From Adiantum capillus-veneris (taxonomy: Eukaryota; Streptophyta; Polypodiopsida; Polypodiales; Pteridaceae): DNA of 64,000 nucleotides. Positions within the stretch are counted from its first letter, which is position 1; every line of letters starts with the position of its first letter. Made by a program: the position numbers and the translations under genes. Below, piece by piece: positions 23,709 through 32,836 of the stretch. Location: the NCBI GenBank assembly GCA_014529385.2, contig CM043971.1, positions 25,398,769 through 25,462,768 on the forward strand, given 5' to 3'. The notes below the pieces were generated by a model. It made no database searches. It was not told the DNA's origin and saw only the letters and a list, made by a program, of their open reading frames with translations.

Positions 23709-24301
23709 AGACATCCTACATGTAGTATGTCTCTAAGCTTGAAATGACCTCCAGATGGATTTTTTTGATCTTCATACATCTTTATCACATTCATACAAGC
23801 CCACCCACAAAGTTTCAAGCCAAATAAATCACTTTTTGGCCTCATAGCTCCATAGATGGACTTTTCAGACTCTCAAATACCAGAAATGGTCTTCCTACCC
23901 TCAAAACTTATCCAAATTCAAATCTAAGACCATGGTGATGATCCATAGGCTATGCCCTATCATACTGACAAGTTTCATGCAAATTTGAGTAAAAAGACAT
24001 CCTACGCGTAGTATGTCTCCAGTGTCATATCGACCTACTAAGAAAAGTTTGACATCATGAATGTGATCAACATGTTACAAGAAGCCTACATATCAATTTT
24101 CAGGTCATTTGGATAATTGCTCATCATTACAGGACATCCTACTCATTTGTACACCAAAAGCCTAAAATAGTTCAAAATTGCACTTTTTTTGGTGTCTAAC
24201 TCAAAATCCAAGCACATAGTGTGATGCACAGGTCATAGGCTATCATCATGACAAGTTTCAAGTCATTCTAAGGAAAAAGACATCCTACGCGTAGGATGTC
24301 T
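23709..24301. repeat. Three palindromic motifs spaced ~285 bp in a decayed tandem array
   Basis: A 24-bp palindromic word occurs at 23709-23732, 23995-24018 and 24278-24301, so the spacings are 286 and 283 bp. The last copy, AGACATCCTACGCGTAGG plus ATGTCT, is a perfect inverted repeat, and the others differ by one to three bases. Surrounding words such as CATAGGCTAT and TGACAAGTTTCA also recur, so a ~285-bp unit is tandemly repeated. The array ends 170 bp before the ATG of the ORF at 24468, consistent with an LTR or leader position. Confidence 0.7.
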
Positions 24302-24467
24302 TTACGATTATTTTGCAGCACAAATCCTACTATTTTCACTTGCAGGGCATCCTTAGTCCCTCTTGAGCTCATGTTTCAATTTTCAAGTCAATTGGATAGT
24401 TAAAACTCAGTTTATCAGCTAATCTGTAAAGAACGCTAACTTTGGACTACTGAGTGCAACAAGATCC

Positions 24468-26417
24468 ATGGCAGCCGCCAAGTCGCCAGCAAAGAAGAAA
24501 AGAATGACTAACAAGGATTACTTGGATGAGGTGGAGCCATTTATAATACCAATAGGAACCATAAAGCCCACTACCACTTGGTTACAAAGCAACTTACTTG
24601 AAGCAAACGACCTCAGAATATACCAAGGCATGTTCAAAGACCCAGAGGGCAATGCCATAGAGCTGCCAATGATACCACACGAACTCAATGAGTTCATAAG
24701 AAAGCCAGAGATAGTGTCTATCTTGGAAAAGTTGGACTTACACAATTATTTTGAGGCTTTGCCAGCAGGAATTGACATTCAGAGAGTCTGGGAATTCGTC
24801 ACCACAATAAAGGAAAATGGCATAGCCAAGGTGACATATTTGCAAGGAAAGAACAGAGTGATTGTAATCACGCCAGAGGTGGTCGCAAGTGCCTTGAACC
24901 TCTCTAATGTAGGAGAAAGTGTCAACAAGAGGCGAGAAGAGATGAAGGTATACAAGGAAACCAAGAAGAACTACACCTTCGAGGATATTGCGGATCCAAT
25001 GGTGGCAACCGTGTGCCAACTTTACAACCAATATTTCCATATTTGCATCAAGAGGCCTCAAAAGTACACTGTGCCACCTGTAGCAATTGGAACAACATTC
25101 ACATGGGCAATGAAGACAAGTAGTCCATGAGAGATAGATTATGCGGCATACCTGCAGTACAACATTGTGAGGATGGGAACCCAAAATCCTACATATATTG
25201 CAGTAGGGGAGATGCTCACAAAGGTGATATATGAAGCTCTACATGCTAAAGGCCAGTGGCCTCTTCCTCCATCACAAAATGAGTGGTTGAAGCTGACAGA
25301 AGACAAGGAAGAGGAGCACCAGGGTGACCACCAGGCTGAAAAGAAGGTTAAAGACAGTAGAAGAAGAGCCACCTCAGCCAAAGAAAGGAAAGAAAGCTAC
25401 CATTCAGATCCCAGCAAAAGAGACTAAATCCCAGAAGGCCGCTCGGCTAGAGAGGTTGATGGAGAGTTTCAGAGCCCAAAGAATGCTTAAAGGATATCTA
25501 AACGAATTATGGAATCCCTCACTTGAGGCCATGTTTGGATCTTCTTGAAGGACTAATAGGGATCGCTTCAAAGATTATATAAAGAATTTTGAGATCCTAG
25601 ATGCGGCGGCTGAGAATATTCCAATCATACCTTTTATCGAAGAAGAGGTTGATGATGTGAGGCGGAAGCTGTTAGAAGAGCAGGAAAGTGAAGAGTGAGA
25701 GAGGAAAAAAAAAGCTGATCAAGACTTCAAAAAGAATCCATCAACCCCACCATTAGGCCACGAGTCAAGCCCTCCACCATCACCACCTCCTCCTAGTCCC
25801 CCTCAACCTCGACAAACTGAGGAGTTGAGTAAATCCAAGAAGCAACAAGACTCCAAGAAAGAAGAGGACATTGAGAAAGAGCAGAAGGCAGAATTTGAAC
25901 CAAAGCCTGAGAAGCAAGATCTAGAGGCAAAAAATTATGGAATATTCCTGGATCTGCTAGTTGTTGGATACACCCGAGAGGAGGCAGCTCATACGGCTTT
26001 TTAATTATCAACCCCTAAACCAGAAGAATACACGCCGAGCTCTCGTTTGGTGGAGCTAAAGGAGATTGCAACAAATACCATGGATTTGCAACCACAAGCC
26101 AAAGATTGGAAAGAAGTGATGCAAAAACTGCAAGGATTAAGAGCCAGATCAGTGGCCAAAGAGATTGAGTATGAAGGGCTGAGGTTGAGTGAAGAAAAGG
26201 TGAAATTTGAAGTGGAAACACTTTAAAAGCAAAACCAAGAGAAGATGCACAACCAAGCACAGATGCAAGCTGAACGAGAAGCAGCACTACAGAAATGTCA
26301 AGAGTTAGAAAGTCAAAACCGAGAAATCAATCAAAAGCTGATAAACACTGAAGAAGAATACCAAAAAATCAGCAATGCTCTTTTTGAAGCCAAAAAGGAA
26401 AGGGATGGGCTCACCCT
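24468..26417 (+). pseudogene. Tat/Athila-type first ORF, interrupted
   Basis: The ATG at 24468 opens a basic start (AAAKSPAKKKR) followed by a domain with VWEFVTTIKENG and VTYLQGKNRVIVITPEVVASALNLSNVG. This matches the putative plant transposon protein domain found in Tat/Athila retroelements. A TGA at 25128 interrupts the frame, and the same frame continues with AAYLQYNIVRMGTQNPTYIAVGEML. After a frame change at ~25330 come Lys/Glu-rich and Pro-rich stretches. A Gln/Glu coiled coil then runs to 26410, with further stops near 25546, 25696, 26002 and 26224. The coding signal stops at the copia LTR beginning at 26418. Confidence 0.55.
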
Positions 26418-26536
26418 GTTGAGCTTATATGTGAAGCTACTCAATATATTGCTTCTCTATATATGGCACCCAAGTCCCCTCTATATATACATCATCTCAT
26501 GTGTGTATTCTACACACTTTGGGGTTCTATTTCTGT

Positions 26537-26607
<71 letters not shown>
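26418..26607 (+). repeat. Short Ty1/copia-type LTR, about 190 bp
   Basis: The LTR starts TGTTGAGCTT and ends CTCTCAACA, so TGTTGAG and CTCAACA form the expected short inverted repeat. It is followed immediately by TGGTATCAGAGC. The 3' part is a (CT)n run at about 26538-26604. A TATATATA-like promoter segment lies near 26480. It is inserted in the ORF of 24468-26417. No second LTR copy is visible in the window, although the LTR at 4790-4971 has the same general design. Confidence 0.75.
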
Positions 26608-26620
26608 ATGGTATCAGAGC
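26608..26620 (+). other. Primer-binding site, tRNA-iMet type
   Basis: TGGTATCAGAGC follows the LTR end directly. This is the classic complement of the initiator-Met tRNA 3' end used by plant copia elements and confirms the LTR orientation as plus. Confidence 0.88.
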
Positions 26621-27480
26621 AGTACGTTTTTTGTTTTCAATTTCTCTCATGATTGAAAACGATTTTGCAAAAACTACCCGCTTGAGGCGCTGGAATCGAT
26701 GTGGTCTACAACCGCAGAAGAAAGTTTTTTCAAATTTGCACCGATTTTGAGTTATCGTTCGCGGACTGCGTACATACCTGAAAAGCAACTTTCGTTTTTT
26801 GTTTTTGATTTTTCTACTAATTGATAACGATTTTGCATAAACTACTCCCTATAGGGACTGGAATTGATGTGGCCTACAACTTTGCAGAAGATTTTTTTTT
26901 CAAATTCTGCACCGATTTTGAGTTATCGTTCGCGGACTGCATACATACTGAAAAGCAACTTTCATTTTATGTTTTTGATTTTTCTCTTAATTGAAAACTA
27001 TTTTGCAGAAACTATTCGCTAGAAACACCGGAATCGATGTGGTCTACAACTTTGCAGAAGAAAGTTTTTTCAAATTCTGCACCGATTTTTACCTATCATT
27101 CGCAGACTGTGTACATGCCTGAAAAGCAACTTCGTTTTTTGTTTTTGATTTTTCTCCTGATTGAAAACAATTTTGCAGAAACTAGTCATGAGTGGCATTG
27201 GAATTGATGTGGTCTACAACTTGGCAGAAGAATTTTTTTCCAAATTCTGCACTGATTGTGAGTTATCGTTGGCGGACTGCGTACATGCCTGAAAAGCAAC
27301 TTTCGTTTTTTTTTTGTTTTTTGTTTTTTCTCTTAATTGAGAACAATTTTACAAAAACTATTCGCCTGAGCCATCGGAATCGATGTGATCTACAACTTTG
27401 CAGAAGAAAGTTTCTCTAAATTCTGCACCGATTTTGGGTTATCGTCTCGGACTGCGTACATGTTTGAAAGGCAAAATTTT
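26613..27480 (+). repeat. Five tandem ~171-bp units downstream of the copia PBS
   Basis: The word GAAAAGCAACTTTCG or close variants begin at about 26779, 26950, 27121 and 27291, with a diverged copy at 27465, so the period is 170-174 bp. Each unit contains ATTGAAAACGATTTTGC, GGAATCGATGTGGTCTAC, TTTGCAGAAGAAAG and GAGTTATCGTTCGCGGACTG. The units are 80-90% alike by eye. They occupy the leader region where a copia gag would be expected. Confidence 0.85.
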
Positions 27481-27724
27481 ACTTTTTGCTTTTGATTTTT
27501 CTCATAATTGAAAACTTCTCAATTATATTTTTTCTTTATCAATCATATATTTGTTACTGATGTAACTTTGCTGCAGAAGCCAGTTACATATCGTTCCGAT
27601 TCAGTCGAGCCGTTGATGATCGTCCAAATTCTATCGAGCTAGTGTTGGTACATGATCTTTTGTTATATGATATACTCGTTCATTGATTCTCGTATAATTA
27701 TTCTTCTAGAGATATAGTTTATGT

Positions 27725-28050
27725 CGTTTTATTGATAATTTCTCGTTGATACCATAGTGATTTTGATGGTACCATGATGATGTTTTATTAGTACTTTGGT
27801 CATGGTGATTTTCGTTGATACCATGATGATATTTCATTGATACCATGGTTATTCTCGGTGTTGCCATTATGATATTTCATTGATACCATGGTTATTTTCG
27901 GTGTTGCCATTATGATATTTCGTTGATACCATGGTTATTCTCGATGATGCCATGATGATATTTTGTTGATTCCATGGTGATTTTCGTTGATACTATGATG
28001 ATGTTTCGTTGATACCATGGTTATTCTCGGTGATACCCTAGGTGATGATG
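27725..28050 (+). repeat. ~43-bp minisatellite
   Basis: A unit of about 43 bp, built on GTTGATACCATGGTTATTCT and TGCCATTATGATATTT, is repeated about seven times with variation. Each unit appears to be two related half-units. It lies between the 171-bp array and LTR-like sequence. Confidence 0.8.
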
Positions 28051-28199
28051 ATGAAGATAATGTGATGGCAGTCTCTTTTCCTCTTCCTTATGGTGTTCTT
28101 AACTTATTTACTTTGCAGTATTGTGTATGAATACTCAGTGTACTGTTCCTGATTCCTGAATAATTGTATGTTATTTGCATTGAGTACCTATTAGGGTTG

Positions 28200-28935
28200 T
28201 GTGCCCCTAACAGTATATATACCAAATTCTAACCTTAATGAAAGGATCCTTTTGTTCATTCTCTGAAGTGTCTGTGAGAAGCGTATTCTGTGTACGAGAG
28301 AGAGTGAGAGTTTATCTTGACACTACCGCACACTGGTGGTCGGAATTGAGTGCGGAGAAGTGCAGCGTGTTGCCCCCGGAGAGTGCTACGCGCCAACACC
28401 TACATTGCACGTGTACGGCCCGGCTTCGCAAGAGTGACCCGCGAGCTATTTCTAGTGATTCGGTAAGCAAACGGTGTCTGTTTTTGCATTTCAGCATATC
28501 CACGCGTTCGTATTGAGTAGAGCTACACATTAGGCACCTTAGTTTTCAAAATGTGGACCTGCAAAAATCTATCAGATATCCTACGTGATTTTGCACTGAG
28601 TGTTTTTGGGTAGGGTTTTGGGTCACGGACCTTAGGGAGAGTGGCCTATTGGTGTTAATAGGTTATCCCTCAAGTTTCATAGCATTTCGAGAACGTCTGA
28701 TGGGTATTTGGCTCATGGAAGCATTGTAGGAAATCTCCTCGTGTGCACTATAGAAAGTTGTAACTTAGACATTGGGTAGAGACCTCTGTAGGAAGTAGTC
28801 AATAGTCGGTCGAGTGTAGGTTGACACCCTATGCTTGCTTCCACGCGCCTGCGGGTCGAGCTTCGTCCTTAGCTGACAATTCTTGTTAGGCGAGTTCTCG
28901 TTGTGCTGACGTCCATTGTGGCGTATCCGCTAACA
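28200..28935 (+). repeat. 5' LTR (3' portion) of a tRNA-Asp-primed element
   Basis: The sequence ends CGCTAACA exactly before the PBS at 28936. A TATATATA box at about 28213 followed by a GA-rich stretch at 28290-28310 fits a U3/R junction. The LTR start should read TGTTAG, as in the 3' LTR at 29161, but I cannot find it upstream. The 5' part is therefore lost or masked by the minisatellite and copia insertions. Confidence 0.5.
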
Positions 28936-28954
28936 TTGGCGCCGCTGCCGGGGA
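28936..28954 (+). other. Primer-binding site, tRNA-Asp type
   Basis: TTGGCGCCGCTGCCGGGGA matches the tRNA-Asp complement of Tat/Athila elements with one change (T to C in CGTTG). It follows the LTR terminus CTAACA without a gap. Confidence 0.85.
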
Positions 28955-28956
28955 AT

Positions 28957-29107
28957 AATGTTCTTGCCCTCATACCATCTCCAAGCCTTTGAAGAAGCCT
29001 TATACACCGGCTTCTTCACCATCGACACAGATATATTCTGCCCAACATTAGTGGCCCAGCATGCACGATATGAGTTTGTTTTGAAGATGCGCGACAGCCT
29101 CCATTGA
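28957..29107 (+). pseudogene. Residual first coding segment of the miniature LTR element
   Basis: Starting in the PBS-adjacent leader, one plus-strand frame reads FLPSYHLQAFEEALYTGFFT and continues to a TGA at about 29105. The same residues occur in the minus-strand ORF at 23193-23456. Only about 50 codons remain between PBS and polypurine tract. The opposite-strand frame at 28930-29127 is a shadow. Confidence 0.5.
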
Positions 29108-29147
29108 AGCAGTGGCTCTATTGTCATGTCGGGGACGACATGAGCTA

Positions 29148-29500
29148 GGAAGGGGGGAGTGTTAGCTGAAGACTGGCGGCCACACTCAACTGAAGACTCA
29201 CAAAATGAGAAAAGAAAGAAATCCTATGTAGTCATTCTCTGATTAAGAAAACCTATAATTTCACTTGTAAATACTTGGGGCTTGCAGAAGTTTCCAATTT
29301 TGTATATTATTTTTGCGATTAGACTCAGTAGGATTTCACTTTGGAACATGAGGTTTTGTATTTGGAACATGACGTTATCCCCACCTTTTCTAGGGTTTTC
29401 TGTAGATCATTCCATAAATATGGTCTGAGTTTTAGCAGTTCTCCCAAAGTAAGAGTGCATTGGATGGGTGTAGACATGATTGAATGAATGTTGTCTACTA
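29148..29500 (+). repeat. Polypurine tract and start of 3' LTR
   Basis: AGGAAGGGGGGAG at 29148-29160 is followed by TGTTAGCTGAAGACTGG. TGTTAGC is the inverse of the 5' LTR end GCTAACA, so this is the U3 start of the matching 3' LTR. The LTR cannot extend much beyond 29500, where unrelated coding sequence begins, so it is truncated. Confidence 0.6.
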
Positions 29501-29507
29501 CTAGGGT

Positions 29508-29730
29508 CTAGACGGAATTCCATTTGTAGAGGAAGACTGGCTAGGACACTTATGGGAAAAAGTTCGAGAGATCAATGATGGAAGCCTCACTCTAAAGTCA
29601 GCTCCTATAGAGGAAGTTTGGTTAGACAACGTACCTCCCGATATGGATGTGGACGTACAATCCTTGTATGGGGATTGCGGATCTGAAGCTTCAGGAATGT
29701 CAAAACCATTGACCTTGAAAACACTTGGAC
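29508..29730 (+). pseudogene. Unrecognised plus-strand coding fragment, acidic
   Basis: One continuous plus-strand frame reads IPFVEEDWLGHLWEKV and, further on, IEEVWLDNVPPDMDVDV, ending in a Cys/Gly/Ser stretch. It has no stops for about 75 codons, and its codon use looks genuine. It has no ATG and overlaps the tail of the minus-strand gypsy gag. I cannot assign a family. It could be a captured exon or a Gag piece. Confidence 0.35.
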
Positions 29731-31079
29731 TACGTTTACTATTGTTTTACCCTTGTTTAAAAGATTTTTAGTACAATCTTTCAGGAAGTGTCCTCCCTTT
29801 TTGCAACATTGTATGTAATAAGATTCAATTGGTTTGAGGGTTTTGTCAGGCTCTAGGCATTCATTCTTCCAATGATCATCTACACCACAGTTATGAAAGT
29901 TTCCCATTCTTGGCTTAATCACGGGTCTTACCATAGGAGGTATGACACCTTGATTAGCTACATAATACATTTGTGCGAGCTCTGGTGGAGCATAAGTCAC
30001 AGGTTCTTCCATTGGTGGTGGATGTGAATTATACCAATTTCCCTCTACCATTACTGTAGATGGACTAGGCTCAACATAAGGTGTAACATGCACTAGTGCT
30101 TGTTCATCTATGACTCCTTCTGAATGCATGTACTTTACAGGAATTGCATTATGTCATGGATACGGAGGTTGTTGACCCAACACGGGTTGAGGTCTTTCCA
30201 TACCCATCGGTGGTATTTGAGCTTGGGCCATATTAGGTTGATATCTGTACATGGGTTGTCCTTGTGGCCTCATAGACACATACTAAACATTACCATCATA
30301 CTTTGGTCGGTAGTAGCACTCATTGGTTTCATGGTTGGTCCATTTACCCTCGATTGCACACCATTTTTGTGGCCTAATAGGTTGTCCCTATTGAGGTATC
30401 TCTTGCCTTGGTCCCCTCATAGGTGCTTTTTGCATGTTGTTCATCATATCATTCATCCTTATGAGCATCTCTTCTATGGTTGAAAGCGGTGTAGCTGCAG
30501 TACCCGTTCCTACTTGTGTTGGTTTGGTGGATGTTGTTTTCTCGCTTTGGTTATCCTTAGGGACATCTTTTGCATTAAAAATATTGCAATTATCTCCTAA
30601 GTCGATAGCATCAAACACACACTCTTCTAGGGTTGTATGCTTCTTGCTATAAAGTATAGCATGAAGTTCTTTGTTTAGCAGTCCCTCTAGAAACAATGAT
30701 ACCAATCGTTCTTCTGCGGGTATCTCTAGCTCTGGGCATCTAGCAATGAATTGTTTCATTCGAGTTGCACAATCCCTAACAGACTCACCTTGTTTCTGTT
30801 TAAAGCTGTAGATTTAAGCTACTGTATTGTGTTTGATCACTGTTTTGGAACAAGCAGCTACAAATCCTTGAGCTAATGTGTTCAAGTCCATGATTGACCT
30901 TGGTGGAATGTTTTGGAACCATGTCAATGCTTTTCCTTCTAATGTCATTCCAAACCCCTCGAATTGAGTATGGAAATCAAATATTTGTTCTGCTCTTAGC
31001 ACTTGCTTAAAGCTTGCTAAGTGGTCGTATAGATCCCCTGATCCATTGTATTTTCTGACCCATTTCTAAAAATCAGCTG
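29605..31079 (-). pseudogene. Ty3/gypsy Gag, 3' part (split by the hAT insertion)
   Basis: The capsid domain reads LRAEQIFDFHTQFEGFGMTL and GKALTWFQNIP near 30990-30900. It continues with RCPELEIPAEERLVSLFLEG at 30740-30680, then a Pro/Met-rich linker. It ends with two zinc-knuckle-like motifs at 29900-29740 (CGVDDHWKNEC and CKKGGHFLKDC). In-frame stops occur near 31066, 30814 and between 30388 and 30129. The frame continues across the hAT insertion at 38756-39060. No protease or RT follows below 29605, so the element is truncated there. Confidence 0.75.
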
Positions 31080-31087
31080 GTCTGACA
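31080..31087. repeat. Target-site duplication (left), GTCTGACA
   Basis: GTCTGACA here and at 38748-38755 flank the hAT element. Eight bases is the hAT-specific duplication length. The gag frame is continuous when one copy and the element are removed. Confidence 0.93.
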
Positions 31088-31150
31088 CTGGGTTGCATTT
31101 ATACGCCCGTATAACAAACAATATACGTATAAAACGTCATTATACTCTAT
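31088..31150. repeat. Left terminal repeat and CG(T/A)ATAA subterminal motifs
   Basis: The terminal repeat CTGGGTTGCATT is followed by repeated words of the form CCGTATAAC, ACGTATAAAACG, CCGAATAAAACG and TCGTATAAAAA up to about 31183. The right end has the matching set (ACCGTATAATACG, GCCGTATAAAT, GCCGAATAATACG). Such subterminal repeats are typical transposase-binding sites in hAT elements. Confidence 0.75.
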
Positions 31151-31190
31151 TTTCCCGAATAAAACGTGAAAACTCGTATAAAAACATTTT

Positions 31191-31287
31191 GATCGAAATA
31201 TATTTCGATCGAAAACATTTTCGATCGAAAACTATTTCGATCGAAAACTGTGTTATATATACAACTGTCGCCGTATTCGATCGAAAA
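31191..31287. promoter_or_regulatory. Array of TTTCGATCGAAA motifs with TATA box (left promoter)
   Basis: Five copies of a GATCGAAA core lie at about 31191, 31206, 31221, 31238 and 31278. Most are the palindrome TTTCGATCGAAA or nearly so. A TATATATA box occupies 31254-31261 between the fourth and fifth copies. Transcription would start near 31285 and head right toward the two plus-strand ORFs. The motifs could bind the transposase, an autoregulatory factor, or both. Confidence 0.6.
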
Positions 31288-31379
31288 TCATTTTGGAGCT
31301 TTTGGAGATATTGCAAAGCTTGGACCTTTTGAGAGATTAGCAGATAGCGACAGTTTACAACAGTTTACAATAGTTTTCA

Positions 31380-31386
31380 GGTATAT
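31380..31386 (+). promoter_or_regulatory. Candidate splice donor of the leader exon
   Basis: TTTTCAG|GTATAT lies about 95 bp downstream of the inferred start. It would close a short noncoding first exon. Candidate acceptors are the CAG|ATATGG sites immediately before each plus-strand ORF. Confidence 0.4.
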
Positions 31387-31432
31387 TTTTTAATTTCAGT
31401 AAATACTAACTTTTTTTTGTGTTGTGCCAGTC

Positions 31433-31706
31433 TTGTGTGGTGCAGTAGTCACCACAAAGTTGGCTTGCAGGTCGTAGGCGACTTCGTGGTGTGTAGCCAT
31501 ATGGCTCACACTAGAAGTGTGTAGAATATAGTCTCCTTTTCCGTGGTGTGTAGTCTTATGACTCACTCTAGGAGAAGGCTTAGGATAAATTTAGATTCTC
31601 ACTCGTATGGTGTAGCAGTATACCTCTCACCATAGAGAAGAGTTAAGATTAGAGGTCGACTCGTGGAGTGTAGTAGGCATGATGCTACACCTCTCACTTC
31701 AGAGTG
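31433..31706. repeat. Left hairpin array (GTGTAG...CTCAC units)
   Basis: Five imperfect inverted repeats occur about every 50-60 bp, at roughly 31433-31459, 31484-31513, 31533-31575, 31600-31640 and 31662-31705. Arms carry GTGTAG and CTCAC or CTCTCAC. Mirror-image units with GTGAGAG and CTCTACAC occur near the right end at 37860-38345. Confidence 0.6.
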
Positions 31707-31790
31707 ACCTAAACAATTTACAATCTTAAAGTAAGTCAGTGTTGATTATTCTACATAGTAGCACAAAGATTAATGTTCGTCATTTTAACA

Positions 31791-32284
31791 GTGCAGAGAT
31801 GCATACTTTATGCCCTCTTCATCTTAATGTGACTTTTGTTATTTTTGTGCTACTATTTCTGTAGTAACATTATTGTTCATCAGCAGATGACTTGGTGTTA
31901 CTCTGAACGTAGATATATACAACAATTGATTTATATTTGAGATTGTTGAGCTATTTGCTGATGGTTGTGTTGTGCATTCCACACACTCCATTAGAAATAG
32001 CTTATATTTTAGATTAAGTTTTTCTATCATATGTGTTGCATAGAAACACAAGCGTTACCACTCGTTATATTAAGAGTGAAGAGATGCATATTTTCATGCC
32101 CTCTTCATCTTAATGTGACATACTGGTTACTCGTGTGTTTCATATTCCAAAGGAACATCATTTTTCATTATTAAATGACTTGGTGTTGTTTTGGACGTAA
32201 ACACATACGATAGATAACATACATCTGCAATTGCTAATTTATCCGCTGATAGTTGTGTTGTGCGTTCCACACACTTTATCAAGG
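31791..32284 (+). repeat. Two diverged direct copies (~206 bp, offset ~286 bp)
   Basis: Copy one (31791-31996) and copy two (32076-32284) share GAGATGCATA, GCCCTCTTCATCTTAATGTGAC, GACTTGGTGTT and TTGTGTTGTGC with CCACACAC. Identity is about 70% by eye. They lie in the inferred leader intron. Confidence 0.65.
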
Positions 32285-32329
32285 ATTAGATTGATAAAAA
32301 CTATCCATCTATTTTACAACAGCATCCAG

Positions 32330-32487
32330 GACTTGTGCTGAGAATATCTCACACTAGCTGGGCTGTTCATAGAATCGCATGTACGATTTTTCAATCCTTT
32401 AGATGTGATTTCTTTGATCATCTCACTTTTCTGCACATAGCAGGCTCCAGTTCTTGTGCTGAGAGCATCTCACACTCCTGGCCTGTT

Positions 32488-32543
<56 letters not shown>

Positions 32544-32587
32544 AATTTTCATGGTCGCTTCGCACAATGTGGTTTGTAATCATTAGA

Positions 32588-32644
<57 letters not shown>

Positions 32645-32700
32645 ATTTAATTTTCATGATCGCTTCGCACAATGTGGTTTGTAATCATAAGATTCTCTTT
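32330..32700 (+). repeat. Duplicated leader segments around two (CT)n tracts
   Basis: CTTGTGCTGAGA...ATCTCACAC occurs at about 32333 and 32453. AATTTTCATG with TCGCTTCGCACAATG and GTTTGTAATCAT occurs at about 32543 and 32648. The (CT)n tracts span about 32491-32537 and 32589-32643. The arrangement suggests a local segmental duplication whose units each carry a CT run. Confidence 0.7.
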
Positions 32701-32836
32701 AATTTGCAATAATTTTATATTGTTTAATAAATTTCTATCATCATTTAATATATATAGGATTAACACCTCATTATACAATAACTATGGTGTACAATCTTAT
32801 CGTAAGATTCTTAATTTATAATTTTGTCATACAGAT

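Noticed and set aside
23709-24301. CRISPR-like array
   Set aside because: Only three palindromes at ~285-bp spacing in plant DNA. The whole unit is repeated, so there are no unique spacers.
26418-26607. Continuation of the 24468 ORF into 26652
   Set aside because: The last codons are LTR sequence. The coding signal stops at TGTTGAGCTT.
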